Assembly: GCF_016925615.1 (NCBI RefSeq)
Contig: NZ_CP070499.1
Coordinates: 1,798,001-1,862,000 of the forward strand
Direction of reading: 5' to 3'
DNA length: 64,000 nt
Origin: Natronosporangium hydrolyticum
Lineage (GTDB): Bacteria > Actinomycetota > Actinomycetes > Mycobacteriales > Micromonosporaceae
The notes beneath the pieces were generated by a model, which did not search any database, was not told where the DNA came from, and worked only from the letters and a program-made list of their open reading frames with translations. Shown here in pieces: positions 16,014-26,842 of the stretch (positions are counted from its first letter, which is position 1; each line of letters starts with the position of its first letter). The translations under genes were made by a program, and so were the position numbers.

Positions 16014-17108
16014 TCAGCCCGGTGCCACCTCGACGTAGACCTTGATCGCGTCGGGGGCGGCCAGCGCGGTGAGCGCCTCTGGGTAACGGTCGAGTCCTTC
16101 GACCCGGTGAGTGAGCAGGCGCGAGAGCCAACCGGGGTACTCCAGCTCCGCCACCGCGAGGTCCCGGATCGCCGCCTCGAAGTGCTCCCGGTTGGCGTTC
16201 ACGGTGCCCACCATTGCCTTGTTCCCGAGCACGAAGTCCCGATTCAGCGCGTCAACGGGGACCTCGACCCGGCGGTCTCCGTTGGTGACGCTGGCGAGCA
16301 TCAGGATGCCGTTCTTCGCCAACGCGGTCATGGCGTCGAAGACCACCGGCGCGTACCCGGTCGCCTCGAAGATCAGGTCGTACGCGGCGGGGGTGGCCGC
16401 CGGTCCGGGCGCCCCCGCGGTGCTCACATACTCGGCGCCGAGCGCCCGAGCGAGCCGGGCCTGGGTCGACCCCGGTGGTTCCAGCGCGAACACCGTCACC
16501 GACAGTCCACGGATCCGCAGCAGCAGCGCGGCGAGCAGCCCGATGGCGCCGGCCCCGAACACCGCCGCCCGCTGCGGCTGCCACACTCGCAGCCGCCGCT
16601 GCACGTCGTACGCCTGCATGAGCCCCTTCGCCACCACACTGGCGGGTTCCAGCAGTACCCCGACATGGGCCAGCGGCGATGGTACCCGAACCAGATACCG
16701 CGGCTCGGCCACCAGATACTCGGTGAGGAAGCCGTGGACGCGGCTGATGCCGTGTTCCTGAAAGCTGTCGTCGGTGGTCAGGTCGAACAAGTCCACCAGG
16801 TCGTAGCGGCTGTGACCGGCCCGCCGGACCAGCGCGACCACGTACTCGTCCGGCGTCAGCTCGGTCACCGCCGGCCCGACCTCCACCACCCTGCCGAAGC
16901 TTTCATGCCCAGTGACCAGCATGTCCTCACCAGGTGGTGGCTCGCCGTAATCCCCGGAGTCGATCTCCCGGTCGGTGCCGTCGAGCCCCACCCGCAACAT
17001 CCGGACCAGCACCCCCCGTCCGTCCGGGACATCGGTCACCGATGGCCGCGGCAACTCGATCAGCCGCGAACTGTCGATCTTTTTGGGCGACACCGCGATG
17101 GCCTTCAT
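16014..17108 (-). CDS. Zinc-type glucose 1-dehydrogenase-like alcohol dehydrogenase
   Basis: A 364-residue medium-chain dehydrogenase. The N-terminus MKAIAVSPKK, the segment VGLDGTDREIDSGDYGEPPPGEDMLVTGHESFG (GHE catalytic-zinc motif), ISRVHGFLTEYLV and HVGVLLEPASVVAKGL are characteristic of archaeal-type glucose dehydrogenases that also occur in actinomycetes. The NAD(P)-binding motif is VFGAGAIGLLAALLL. The structural-zinc lobe is reduced. Expected to oxidise an aldose such as glucose with NAD(P); the true substrate is not certain. Divergent from the orphan ABC ATPase gene over a 102-base gap. Confidence 0.82.
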   Translation of the reverse strand: MKAIAVSPKKIDSSRLIELPRPSVTDVPDGRGVLVRMLRVGLDGTDREIDSGDYGEPPPGEDMLVTGHESFGRVVEVGPAVTELTPDEYVVALVRRAGHSRYDLVDLFDLTTDDSFQEHGISRVHGFLTEYLVAEPRYLVRVPSPLAHVGVLLEPASVVAKGLMQAYDVQRRLRVWQPQRAAVFGAGAIGLLAALLLRIRGLSVTVFALEPPGSTQARLARALGAEYVSTAGAPGPAATPAAYDLIFEATGYAPVVFDAMTALAKNGILMLASVTNGDRRVEVPVDALNRDFVLGNKAMVGTVNANREHFEAAIRDLAVAELEYPGWLSRLLTHRVEGLDRYPEALTALAAPDAIKVYVEVAPG

Positions 17109-17210
17109 GCCCCGGCAGTACCCCCATCCGGTCGGTACACACCTGGCGGCTGCCGGCAGCCGCCGCGCCCCCGGTGTCGGTTAGAGTCTGCTGGTCATGA
17201 AGGCGTCGAC

Positions 17211-17852
17211 ATGAAATCGATCTCACTGGCGGCGGTGACGGTCGGCTACGGTGACGGGCCGCCGGTGCTGCGGGAGGTGTCGATGACCGCGCCGCCAGGC
17301 CAGCTCACCGCGCTCACCGGCCCTTCCGGGGCCGGCAAGACCACCGCGCTGCGGACCATGGCCGGGCTGCTGCGTCCGACCACCGGCGAGGTGCTGATGG
17401 CGGGGCAGAGCCGCCGCGCGGCACCGGACGCCGGCCGGGTCGCCTTCATCCCGCAGGGCAATGGGCTGGCCACGGTCCTCACGGTCGAGGAGAACCTGCT
17501 GGTCGCGCTCGCCGCCGCCAACGTCGAGCCGGCGGCGCGGTCGGCGGCGGCTACGGCGCTGGACCGACTGGGCCTGCGCGACCAGCGCGACCAGTTGCTG
17601 GAGGAGCTCTCCGGCGGGCAGCAGCAGCGGGCGGCGGTGGCCCGCGGGCTGGTCCTCGCCGCCGACGTGGTGCTGGCCGACGAGGTCACCAGTGAACTCG
17701 ACGAACCAAACCGGGAACGGGTGTTGTCGCTGCTGCGCAGCGAAGCCGAACGGGGGGCGGCGGTGGTGCTCGCCACCCACGATCCGGCCGCTTCGGAGGT
17801 CTGCGACGCCGAGGTACGGCTCCGGGACGGGCGGGTTGAGCAGCTCCGTTGA
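17211..17852 (+). CDS. ABC transporter ATP-binding protein, no adjacent permease
   Basis: A 213-residue ATPase: Walker A LTGPSGAGKTTALRTMAGL, Q-loop FIPQGNGLATVLTVEENLLVA, signature ELSGGQQQRAAVARGL, Walker B VVLADEVTSELD (Val where the usual DEPT has Pro) and H-loop ATHDPAA. The domain is complete at both ends. No permease or binding protein gene is adjacent: the next gene is a DUF1648-like membrane protein. It might serve a permease elsewhere; the ATPase-less cluster at 29.7-33.7 kb is a distant possibility, although its sequence looks closer to LolD-type ATPases. The ATG at 17211 was preferred to very long open upstream sequence that is antisense to the dehydrogenase gene. Confidence 0.85.
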   Translation: MKSISLAAVTVGYGDGPPVLREVSMTAPPGQLTALTGPSGAGKTTALRTMAGLLRPTTGEVLMAGQSRRAAPDAGRVAFIPQGNGLATVLTVEENLLVALAAANVEPAARSAAATALDRLGLRDQRDQLLEELSGGQQQRAAVARGLVLAADVVLADEVTSELDEPNRERVLSLLRSEAERGAAVVLATHDPAASEVCDAEVRLRDGRVEQLR

Positions 17853-17976
17853 CCCGCCCCTGCCGGTCGCCGACGCCGCGATCCGGTAGCCTAGCCGACC
17901 CCGGGGTGGCCACTGTGGTCATTCTGGGGTCGTGCTCGGTACCCTCGCTACTATGTGAGGTAGTGGAGGGTGGGCG

Positions 17977-18993
17977 ATGGCGAGAGTGGACGAGGACGCG
18001 CGACGCTCGGGGCCGGGGCGCTGGCTGGTGGGGGCCGGGCTGGCCGCCGCGCCGATCGGAGTGATCGGGCTGACCATGCTCGGCTGGGGCGACCGGCTGC
18101 CGGATCCCATGCCCAGCCACTGGGGGCGAGCCGGCCGGGTCACCGAAACGGTCGCGCTGAGCAGCCTGGTCACCGTGGTGACCGTGCTGGGCTCGTTGGG
18201 AACCCTGTTGGCGATCGGTGGGGCGGTCGGCCGCCGGCTGCCGCACCAGGCCCGGCGGGTGCTGGTCGCGGTGGGCACTACGGTGAGTGCGTTCCTGGCC
18301 GGACTATGGGTGGTCACCGCGTGGTTGTCGCTCGACCTCACCGACCCGCGGCAAGCCGGCGCGCCGACCTGGCACCTGCTGGTGTGGCTGGTGGGGTGCG
18401 GGCTGCTCGGGGTGGTCGCCTACCGGGTCACGCCCAGCCCGATGTGGCCGGCGGCCACCGGGCTGCCGCCGGCGGACGCGCTGCGGGCCGACACCGGGCA
18501 ACTCCGCGACGGCGGGTGGCGGGAGTCGTACCGGCTGCCTCGTGTGATTCTGGCGGCCCCGCTGGTGCTGCTGGTGACGGCGGTGGTGCTGACACTGGCC
18601 ACCGCCAACGTCTGGGTGGGGCTGCTCCTGGTGGTGCTGGCCGCCCTGCTGACCCCGCTGTGCTTCGGCCGGCTGGTGCTCAACCAGACCGGGCTCCGGG
18701 TGGAGTTCGGGCCCTGGGCGTGGCCGGCGCTGCGGGTCCCGGTGGCACAGATCGCGCGGGCCGAACCAACCGAGGTGGCGGCCGCCGAATGGGGCGGCTG
18801 GGGCTACCGGATGCAGGGGGGCGGCGGCCGGGCGGTGATCACCCGGTCCGGGCCGGCGGTCCGGGTGACGCTCTCGCAAGATCGCTATCTGGTGGTCTCG
18901 GCCGCAGAGCCGGAGCTGCTGGCGGGCCTGATCAATTCGCTGGTCGAGGAGTCCCGGGGCTCCGGGGCGGGGCGGGAAGGCCCGACGCCGTAG
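17977..18993 (+). CDS. DUF1648-like multi-pass membrane protein
   Basis: A 338-residue membrane protein. The first helix (LVGAGLAAAPIGVIGLTMLGW) is followed by LPDPMPSHWGRAGRVT, the hallmark of DUF1648 proteins (in relatives xLPdxvPtHwn), then about five more membrane helices up to residue 235 and a cytoplasmic, PH-like C-terminal domain (VLNQTGLRVEFGPWAWPALRVPVAQIARAE). Function unknown; related proteins include the SdpI immunity family and bacterial growth-regulator-associated membrane proteins. The following ABC-F gene starts 11 bases after its stop, so they are likely co-transcribed. Confidence 0.75.
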   Translation: MARVDEDARRSGPGRWLVGAGLAAAPIGVIGLTMLGWGDRLPDPMPSHWGRAGRVTETVALSSLVTVVTVLGSLGTLLAIGGAVGRRLPHQARRVLVAVGTTVSAFLAGLWVVTAWLSLDLTDPRQAGAPTWHLLVWLVGCGLLGVVAYRVTPSPMWPAATGLPPADALRADTGQLRDGGWRESYRLPRVILAAPLVLLVTAVVLTLATANVWVGLLLVVLAALLTPLCFGRLVLNQTGLRVEFGPWAWPALRVPVAQIARAEPTEVAAAEWGGWGYRMQGGGGRAVITRSGPAVRVTLSQDRYLVVSAAEPELLAGLINSLVEESRGSGAGREGPTP

Positions 18994-19004
18994 GCTTCGT
19001 CGCG

Positions 19005-20793
<1,789 letters not shown>

Positions 20794-20804
<11 letters not shown>

Positions 20805-21666
20805 CCCGCGCCGCGCCGAGCCGGCGCAGGGTGGCGATGTCGGCCGCGTGCCCGTGGTGCCGCTCGGTGGGAGTCTCGACGATCACCGGTACGCCGGCGG
20901 TGGCTGGGTGGGCGAGCAACTCGGCGAAGCCGGGCTCACCGATGGTGCCCTGCCCGATGTTTTCGTGCCGGTCGCGGGTCGAGCCGCAGCCGTCTTTGGA
21001 GTCGTTGGCGTGCACCAGTTGGAGCCGGTCGGCGCCGCACTCGCTGACCAGGGCGTCCAATGTGGCGGCCATGCCACCCGCCGAGGCCACGTCGTGGCCG
21101 GCCGCCCACACGTGGCAGGTGTCGAAGCAGATCCCGAGCTGCGGGTGCCGGTCGACGGCGGCGAGGAACTCCGCCAGCTGTTCCACCCGGGCGGCGAGTG
21201 AACGGCCGCCGCCCGCGCTCGGTTCGACCAGCAACCGCGGACCGTCGTGGCCGGCCAGGTCGTCCAACATCGGCAGTAGCGACTCCCGGACCTGGCGCAT
21301 AGCGGCCGGATAGTGGCCGTCGGTGACCGCGCTGCCGGCGTGGAACACCACCGCCCGCGCCCCGATCGCGGCTGCCCGGGTCAGCGCATGATCGAGCGCC
21401 TCGGCCGATCGGCGTACCGTCTCCGGGGTAGGGGAGCCCAGGTTGACCAGCAGCGAGGCGTGTACAAAGGCCGGGATCTGCCGCTCCTCGCAGCCGGCGC
21501 GGAACGCGGCATCCTGCTTGGGATCGCCGGCCGACCGGGCCCACCCGCGCGGATTGCCGACGAAGACCTGCACCGCCTCCGCCCCGGCCGCGTCGAGGTA
21601 GGGCAGCGCGCTCTTGGCCAGCCCACCCGAGCTGGGGGCGTGAGCGCCGAGCGGCCGCATGGTCAC
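20794..21666 (-). CDS. nfo: Deoxyribonuclease IV (endonuclease IV)
   Basis: A 290-residue TIM-barrel AP endonuclease: GAHAPSSGGLAKSALPYL, QVFVGNPRGW, VFHAGSAVTDG, LLVEPSAGGG, GICFDTCHVWAAGHDV, QLVHANDSKDGCGSTRDRHENIGQGTIG and VIVETPTE supply the metal-binding His, Glu and Asp residues of the Nfo family in the normal order. It incises DNA at abasic sites in base excision repair. The ATG at 21666 or at 21660 could be the start. It is followed closely upstream (14 bases) by the PASTA kinase gene on the same strand. Confidence 0.92.
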
Positions 21667-21680
21667 CGGAGTCTCCGTGC

Positions 21681-23663
21681 TCAGGGGCAGACGATCTGGA
21701 CCGTGGAGCCGGGCGGTAGGCCGGTGCCGGGGCTCGGGTTCTGCAAAGCCACCCGCCCTCGGGGCCGACCGATCGCGTCCACCTCGAAACCGGCCTCCTC
21801 CAGCGTCTCGGTGGCCCGGTTACACCGTTCGCCCGAAACATCCGGCACCGGGCGGGTCGGTGGGCCGCGGCTGACCTCAAGCGTCACCACGTCGCCTGGT
21901 TCGGCGCCGGTGTTGGGGGCCGGGTCCTGGTTGACCACTTCGCCCTCGGGGGCGTCGTTCTCGACCTCTTCGACGGCGACCTCGAGCCCCATCTCGGAGA
22001 GCTCCGCAGTGGCTTCATCGACCTGCTTGCCGACGAGTGAGGGGATGCTGAGCGGAGGTCGGCCCTTGCTCAACGTGATAGTGACCTCGACGCCAGGCAC
22101 CACCTCGGTGCCGACCTCCGGCTCCACGGTCAGCACCCGGTCTTCGGGCACGGTGCTGCTGTGGGCGGGCTCGCCCTCGACCACGACCAGCCCCAGCGAC
22201 TCGAGTTGCCGGACCGCGAGGTCTCGGTCGGCCCCGATGATGTCGGGCACCGGGTAGACCGCGGGCCCGAGCGACAGGGTGAGCCGCAGCGTGCCGCCGT
22301 TGATGATCCGGCCCTCTGGGTCCTGGGTGAGCACGTGACCGGCTGGAATGTCGTCGTTGTGCTGCGGTTCGCCGAACCGCACCCGCAGGCCCTCCGCCTC
22401 GGCCAGCGCCACCGCCTCGGTTTCGGACACGCCGACCAGTTCGGGCACCGGCGTCCAGCGGCCAAACCCGAGCCACCAGCCGCCGACCGCCACCAGCAGC
22501 ACCAACGGGGCGAGGAACGCGGCGACGGTCGCGAGCCGGCGGCGTTTGTCGGCCTCGGGCGGCTCCTCATCGACCTCGGCCCGGCTGCGTCGGGCGCCGC
22601 TGCCCGCCACCTCGATGACCTCGGTGGCGGCCGCGGCGCGGCGACCAGAGCTGGCTTGCCGGCTGCGGGGAGAAGGGAGTCGCGCCCAGGAGGGGCGCTC
22701 TCCGTCGGGGGTCGCCGGCGACACCGGGTCGGTGCCGGTCGGGCTGGTGGGGATGCGGGACAGCACCACCGTCGCGTCGGCCGCCGGTTTGGCGGGCACC
22801 GAGGCGGCGCTGAGCTGCTCGCGGAGGGTCTGCACCTCGCTGAGCAGGGCACCCGCGTCGCTGGGGCGGGCGTACCGGTCCGGGTCGGTGGTGCGCAGCA
22901 CCAACTCGTCGAGCTCTGGTGGGATGCCGGTGGCCAACCGGGAGGGGCGGGCTGCGGCCGGGCCGGCCTCGGCCGGTGCCCGCTCGGGCAGCCGGCCGGT
23001 GAGCATCTCGAAGAGGACCAGGCCGGCGGCGTAGACGTCGCTGCGGGGGTCTGCCCGGCCGTCGGCCTGCTCCGGCGCCTGATACGCCGCCGCCGACGGC
23101 GACTGCCCCCAGTCGTAGCGAGCGCCCTCACCGGGCCCGGCCGTCGGAGTCAGGCCGAAGTCGCTGACTTTTACCACGCTGTCGATCAGGTTGCCGCCGC
23201 CCGGCGCCTCGGCGACCAGCACATTCTCCGGTCGGATGGCCTGGTGCACGAGGCCGGACCGGTGAGCTGCGGCGATCGCGGCGAGCACCTGTTCGGTGAT
23301 GGCCAGCGCCTCGGCGCTGGTCAGCCGCCGTCGGGAGCGCAGCACATCCCGCAGGGTCCGGCCCTGGACATACTCCATGACCAGATACGGCATCCCGTCG
23401 TGACTGCCCTGGTCGTAGGTGGCGACCACGTGGGGGTGAGTGAGCCGGGCGACCGCCCGGGCATCTTCGGCGAAGCTGTCCAGGAATCGCGGATCGGCCG
23501 CGTGCTGCCGGTGAATAATCTTGATAGCGACGGTGCGTTCAAGGCGACGGTCCTCGGCGACATAGACCGCGGCGACCGTCCCCCGGGCAAGCCGTTCGCG
23601 GACGCGATAGCGCCCGCCGAGCAGCGTGCCGATCAGGGGGTCGGCGACCTGTGTGTCGCTCAT
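21681..23663 (-). CDS. PASTA-domain Ser/Thr kinase, catalytic loop degenerate
   Basis: A 660-residue PknB/Stk1-type receptor kinase: kinase domain about 17-280, basic juxtamembrane linker, one membrane helix near 378-400 (LAPLVLLVAVGGWWLGFG) and four extracellular PASTA repeats (about 405-660, each starting VPxxxG). The VAIK Lys48 and the DFG Asp168 are kept, but the catalytic loop is H140-Q-A-I-R-P-E-N in place of HRDxKPEN, so the catalytic Asp is Ala142, and the glycine loop is ARGTVAAVYVA with only one Gly. This predicts a pseudokinase, or an atypical one, that binds ligand such as peptidoglycan fragments through PASTA domains. Gene context (Rv2175c-like gene divergent, polyprenyl synthase) parallels pknL of mycobacteria, whose protein lacks PASTA repeats as I recall. 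Confidence 0.9.
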   Translation of the reverse strand: MSDTQVADPLIGTLLGGRYRVRERLARGTVAAVYVAEDRRLERTVAIKIIHRQHAADPRFLDSFAEDARAVARLTHPHVVATYDQGSHDGMPYLVMEYVQGRTLRDVLRSRRRLTSAEALAITEQVLAAIAAAHRSGLVHQAIRPENVLVAEAPGGGNLIDSVVKVSDFGLTPTAGPGEGARYDWGQSPSAAAYQAPEQADGRADPRSDVYAAGLVLFEMLTGRLPERAPAEAGPAAARPSRLATGIPPELDELVLRTTDPDRYARPSDAGALLSEVQTLREQLSAASVPAKPAADATVVLSRIPTSPTGTDPVSPATPDGERPSWARLPSPRSRQASSGRRAAAATEVIEVAGSGARRSRAEVDEEPPEADKRRRLATVAAFLAPLVLLVAVGGWWLGFGRWTPVPELVGVSETEAVALAEAEGLRVRFGEPQHNDDIPAGHVLTQDPEGRIINGGTLRLTLSLGPAVYPVPDIIGADRDLAVRQLESLGLVVVEGEPAHSSTVPEDRVLTVEPEVGTEVVPGVEVTITLSKGRPPLSIPSLVGKQVDEATAELSEMGLEVAVEEVENDAPEGEVVNQDPAPNTGAEPGDVVTLEVSRGPPTRPVPDVSGERCNRATETLEEAGFEVDAIGRPRGRVALQNPSPGTGLPPGSTVQIVCP

Positions 23664-23838
23664 CGGCGCAAAGTCTACGAGGTTCGTGCCAGCGGGTCGC
23701 TGCTACCTCGCCCGTACCGCATCCTGGCTTGTCGTAGCCACCATCGCCGGGTCGGGCGCCGGTTCGGTGACCTGCGGGGGATGCCGGCGAGCCTGGAACC
23801 GGAAGCGGAGACCGCGGAGTCTGTGGCAGGGTGTACGG

Positions 23839-24192
23839 GTGACTGAGGGTGGACCCGCGCCAGCGCCGGGAGAGTGGTTGTCGCTGCCGGAGGTTGCTGA
23901 CCGGCTGGAGATCTCGGTCAGCAAGGTGAATCAGTTGATCCGCGACGGTGGGCTGCTGGCGGTGCGCCGCGACCGGGTGCCGCAGGTCCCGGCGGAGCTG
24001 GTCGCCAACCAGACCGTGCTCAAACATCTACCGGGTGTGATTACGGTGCTGCGCGATGCTGGTTACACCGACGAAGAGTTGCTCCGGTGGCTCTACACTG
24101 AGGACGAAACCCTGCCGGGCACGCCTGCGGTCGCGCTCGGCACCGGTGGCGCCACCGAGGTCAAACGGCGGGCGCAGGCGTTGGGGTTCTGA
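23839..24192 (+). CDS. Rv2175c-family DNA-binding protein
   Basis: A 117-residue protein starting at GTG: VTEGGPAPAPGEWLSLPEVA, then DRLEISVSKVNQLIRDGGLLAVRRD (helix-turn-helix) and a C-terminal part with VLKHLPGVITVLRDAGYTDEELLRWLYTEDETLPGTPA. These match Rv2175c of Mycobacterium tuberculosis, a DNA-binding protein phosphorylated by PknL; the same neighbour kinase lies divergent here. An in-frame upstream extension is shadow sequence. If the kinase is inactive, its control of this protein would be by binding, not by phosphorylation. Confidence 0.85.
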   Translation: MTEGGPAPAPGEWLSLPEVADRLEISVSKVNQLIRDGGLLAVRRDRVPQVPAELVANQTVLKHLPGVITVLRDAGYTDEELLRWLYTEDETLPGTPAVALGTGGATEVKRRAQALGF

Positions 24193-24216
24193 CCCGGCCC
24201 TCGGTGGGCCAGCAGC

Positions 24217-25293
24217 TCAACCGGTGCGCGCGGTCGCCGCAGTGGCGAGCGACGCCAACGCCGCCACACCGGGCTCCGCCAACGCTACGCTCGCCAGCGC
24301 TGCCCGGGCCGCCTCGGTCAGCTCGATGATGCGGCTCTCGGTCCGCTCCAGCGCGCCGGTCTTGATGATGACCTCCCGCAGCTCCTGCACGCCGGCCTCG
24401 TCCAGGGCGGGATCGCCCAGCCGCCGGGTGAGCAGCTCCCGGGTGGCCGGGTCGGCCCCCTCGTACGCCGCCGCGACCAAGAAGGTCCGCTTACCTTCCC
24501 GCAGGTCATCGCCGGCCGGCTTGCCGGTCCGGGCCGGGTCCCCGAACACTCCGAGCACATCGTCACGGAGCTGGAACGCCTCCCCGAGCGGCAGCCCGTA
24601 GCCGGAGTACGCGGCCTGCACCGCGGGGGAGGCGTCGGCCAACGCGGCACCGAGCAGCATCGGCCGCTCCACGGTGTACTTGGCGGACTTAAGCCGGGCG
24701 ACCGACAGCGCCCGGTCGACCGACGGTTCGCCGGTGGCCTGGGTGAGCACGTCGAGGTACTGCCCAAGCGTGACCTCGGTGCGCATCTGGTCGAAGACCG
24801 GCCTTGCCCGGGCCAGCGTGGTCGGCGACAGCCCGCCGGTGTGAAGAAGCTCGTCGGACCAGACCAGGTAGAGGTCGCCGAGCAGGACCGCCACGGCGGT
24901 GCCGTAATCGGTGGGGTCGCCGAGCCAGCCGGCCGCCTGATGCTCGGCGGCGAAGCGGCGGTGGGCCGCCGGTGCCCCGCGCCGGGTGTCCGAATCGTCC
25001 ATCACGTCGTCGTGGACGAGCGCGCTGGCCTGCACCAGCTCGAGCGCCGCGACCGTGGCGACCAGGGCGTCGGAGTCGTCGCCACCAGCGGCCCGGTAGC
25101 CCCAGTAGGCGAACGCCGGCCGCAGCCGTTTGCCGCCGGTGAGCACGAACGACTCGGCCGCCGCCACCAGGGTGGTGGTGGCGGCATCCAGCGAACCGGC
25201 CCGCTCCCGCTGGCCTCGCAGGAACTCGGCGAGCGCGGCGTCGATCCGCGCGCGCAGGCCAGCGTACTCGTCAGGACGGGCGGTAGTGCTCAC
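24217..25293 (-). CDS. Polyprenyl diphosphate synthase (IdsA/GGPP-synthase-like)
   Basis: A 358-residue trans-prenyltransferase. The first Asp-rich motif is LVHDDVMDDSDTRRG, the second FQLRDDVLGVFGD, preceded by the GKRLRPAFAYWGYRAAG substrate-binding region and followed by GKPAGDDLREGKRTFLVAAA. It condenses IPP with allylic diphosphates to make a C15-C20 or longer chain for quinones, carotenoids or lipid carriers. Starts at GTG. It lies 51 bases downstream of the XRE regulator on the same strand and is convergent with the Rv2175c-like gene. Confidence 0.92.
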   Translation of the reverse strand: MSTTARPDEYAGLRARIDAALAEFLRGQRERAGSLDAATTTLVAAAESFVLTGGKRLRPAFAYWGYRAAGGDDSDALVATVAALELVQASALVHDDVMDDSDTRRGAPAAHRRFAAEHQAAGWLGDPTDYGTAVAVLLGDLYLVWSDELLHTGGLSPTTLARARPVFDQMRTEVTLGQYLDVLTQATGEPSVDRALSVARLKSAKYTVERPMLLGAALADASPAVQAAYSGYGLPLGEAFQLRDDVLGVFGDPARTGKPAGDDLREGKRTFLVAAAYEGADPATRELLTRRLGDPALDEAGVQELREVIIKTGALERTESRIIELTEAARAALASVALAEPGVAALASLATAATARTG

Positions 25294-25344
25294 CCGCTGA
25301 CGCTACCGAGCCGGGGGCGGCGACGTTGCGGCGGGCCGCCAGCA

Positions 25345-26745
25345 TCACCCGACCGGATTGGCCTCCTCGCCCGAACTGGCCGGCCCTGCTGAAGGCAGCA
25401 AGCCGTGATAACCCTCGGTCACTCGTTCGTATGCCCGCACTGTCGGCAGATCCCGGTGGCGCAGCAACATCGGGTGGAGCCGGCGCAGCAGCGCCGCAGC
25501 CCGGTGCGAGCCGGCGGTAACCGCATTTCGAAACGCCCGCCGGGCCAGCCGACCGGCCTGCTCATACTCGCCCACCTGCAGGTATCCCCGCGCCATCCAG
25601 CATTCGTAGAGCGCCGCGCCGCGCGGGCCCCGGCGACCGCCGGCGGCGGTCAGTTGATCGAGCGCTCGCAGCGGCCGGCCCAGCGCCATCAGGGCACGGC
25701 CGGTCATCGCGGTCAGCTCGGCCTGATCCAGCCAGTAGAGCCACGTGGGCTCCGGCTCGGACGTGCCGCTGCGCGCGGCCCGATCCGCCGCGCGGAGGGC
25801 CGAGTGGGCGCCGCGCCGGTCGCCGCTGCGGGCGGCGGCGAGCGCCACCCGATGCAGCAACAGCGCCCGCGTCAAAGCGGTGGCGTCAGCGCCGAGGCCG
25901 GTCTGGGCGGTGCGGGCGAGCAGCAGCGCCTCCTGCGGGTCGCCATCCTCCAAGGTCAGATGACTGAGCCCAGCCAGCACGTAGCCGGCCAGGAGCCGGT
26001 CAGCTGCGGCGGCGGCCGCCCGCAGCGCCACCCGGTACGCCCGCCGGGCGGCGCCCGGGTCGCCGGCGTCCGCGAAGACCCACCCGGCCAGCTGTGCGTA
26101 CTCGCCGAGCAGCGACAATGCGCGCCGCCGGGGTTGGCCGTTGCCGACCGTGGTCAGCACCGAGATGCTCTCGTGCACCTCCTGGTGGACCAGCGGCGCC
26201 AGATCCACCCCGCCCACCAGATCGTCCATGCGGCGTAGCTCGGCCAGTCGCTGGGTGCGCGCGTCGAGCAGGTGGGTCGTGGTCGGCGACGGCACCAGGG
26301 TCAGGGTCTCCCGCGGCTGCTCCGGCGGGCCGGCCAGCCAGGCATGCGCCATCGTCCGTAAATCCTGGGCGCCGTCGCGATCCAGCGCCCGTCTCAGCTC
26401 GGTGGCGGTCGGCGGATGCCAGAGGAGCTCCGGCGTCCACTCTGCCGGGTGGGCCGAGCGCTGCTCGCCGGCGCGGGTGAGCGCCACCGCCTGCTCCAGC
26501 TCCTCCACCGGTGCCTCCAGCACCGCCGCCAACCAGCCGAGCCAGAAGGTGCCGGGAACCCGTTCGCCCCGCTCCCACCGGGAGACCTCGTGCCGGCTGA
26601 CGGTGGCCACGCCCGCGGCGGCGCACAGTTGCTCGGCGACTCGGAGCTGACTCAACCCCCGGGCCAGCCGGAGCGTGGTCAACAACGGCCCGATGGGCTC
26701 GGTGACTGGTGCGGGTGGCTCATTGCTCGCTGCTGGTGCCGTCAT
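25345..26745 (-). CDS. XRE-family regulator with C-terminal TPR-like repeats
   Basis: A 466-residue protein with an N-terminal helix-turn-helix (LRLARGLSQLRVAEQLCAAA, ATVSRHEVSRWERGERVPG) and a long Ala/Leu-rich helical region that reads as tetratricopeptide-like repeats (ALSLLGEYAQLAGWVFADAG, GYVLAGLSHLTLEDGDP, ARGYLQVGEYEQAGRLARRA). This architecture occurs often in actinomycetes in regulators of development or secondary metabolism. The ATG giving MTAPAASNEPP was chosen. A GTACA-N2-TGTAC palindrome at 26781 is a candidate self-operator. Confidence 0.82.
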   Translation of the reverse strand: MTAPAASNEPPAPVTEPIGPLLTTLRLARGLSQLRVAEQLCAAAGVATVSRHEVSRWERGERVPGTFWLGWLAAVLEAPVEELEQAVALTRAGEQRSAHPAEWTPELLWHPPTATELRRALDRDGAQDLRTMAHAWLAGPPEQPRETLTLVPSPTTTHLLDARTQRLAELRRMDDLVGGVDLAPLVHQEVHESISVLTTVGNGQPRRRALSLLGEYAQLAGWVFADAGDPGAARRAYRVALRAAAAAADRLLAGYVLAGLSHLTLEDGDPQEALLLARTAQTGLGADATALTRALLLHRVALAAARSGDRRGAHSALRAADRAARSGTSEPEPTWLYWLDQAELTAMTGRALMALGRPLRALDQLTAAGGRRGPRGAALYECWMARGYLQVGEYEQAGRLARRAFRNAVTAGSHRAAALLRRLHPMLLRHRDLPTVRAYERVTEGYHGLLPSAGPASSGEEANPVG

Positions 26746-26780
26746 GCTCGCCTCCGCTCCGTGCCGCGGTGACAGCAATG

Positions 26781-26792
26781 GTACAACTGTAC
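26781..26792. promoter_or_regulatory. GTACA-N2-TGTAC palindrome upstream of XRE regulator
   Basis: GTACAACTGTAC is a perfect dyad with a two-base centre, 36 bases before the XRE start, in a locally AT-richer stretch (ATGGTACAACTGTACGAG). Compact dyads of this kind are typical XRE operators; the function here is inferred only from position. Confidence 0.5.
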
Positions 26793-26842
26793 GAGCCAAT
26801 CCAGAAGTCGCGCCGGTCACGGTAACGGCGCCCGACGAACGC

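Noticed and set aside
15966-17210. Long plus-strand open frame upstream of the orphan ATPase, suggesting an N-terminal extension
   Set aside because: It is antisense to the glucose-dehydrogenase-like gene and rich in His/Arg/Pro; the ABC domain is complete from the ATG at 17211.
17970-19004. Fusion of the ABC-F protein with upstream sequence
   Set aside because: The open frame overlaps the DUF1648-like gene in another frame; the ATPase starts naturally at MANLINLDRV (19005).
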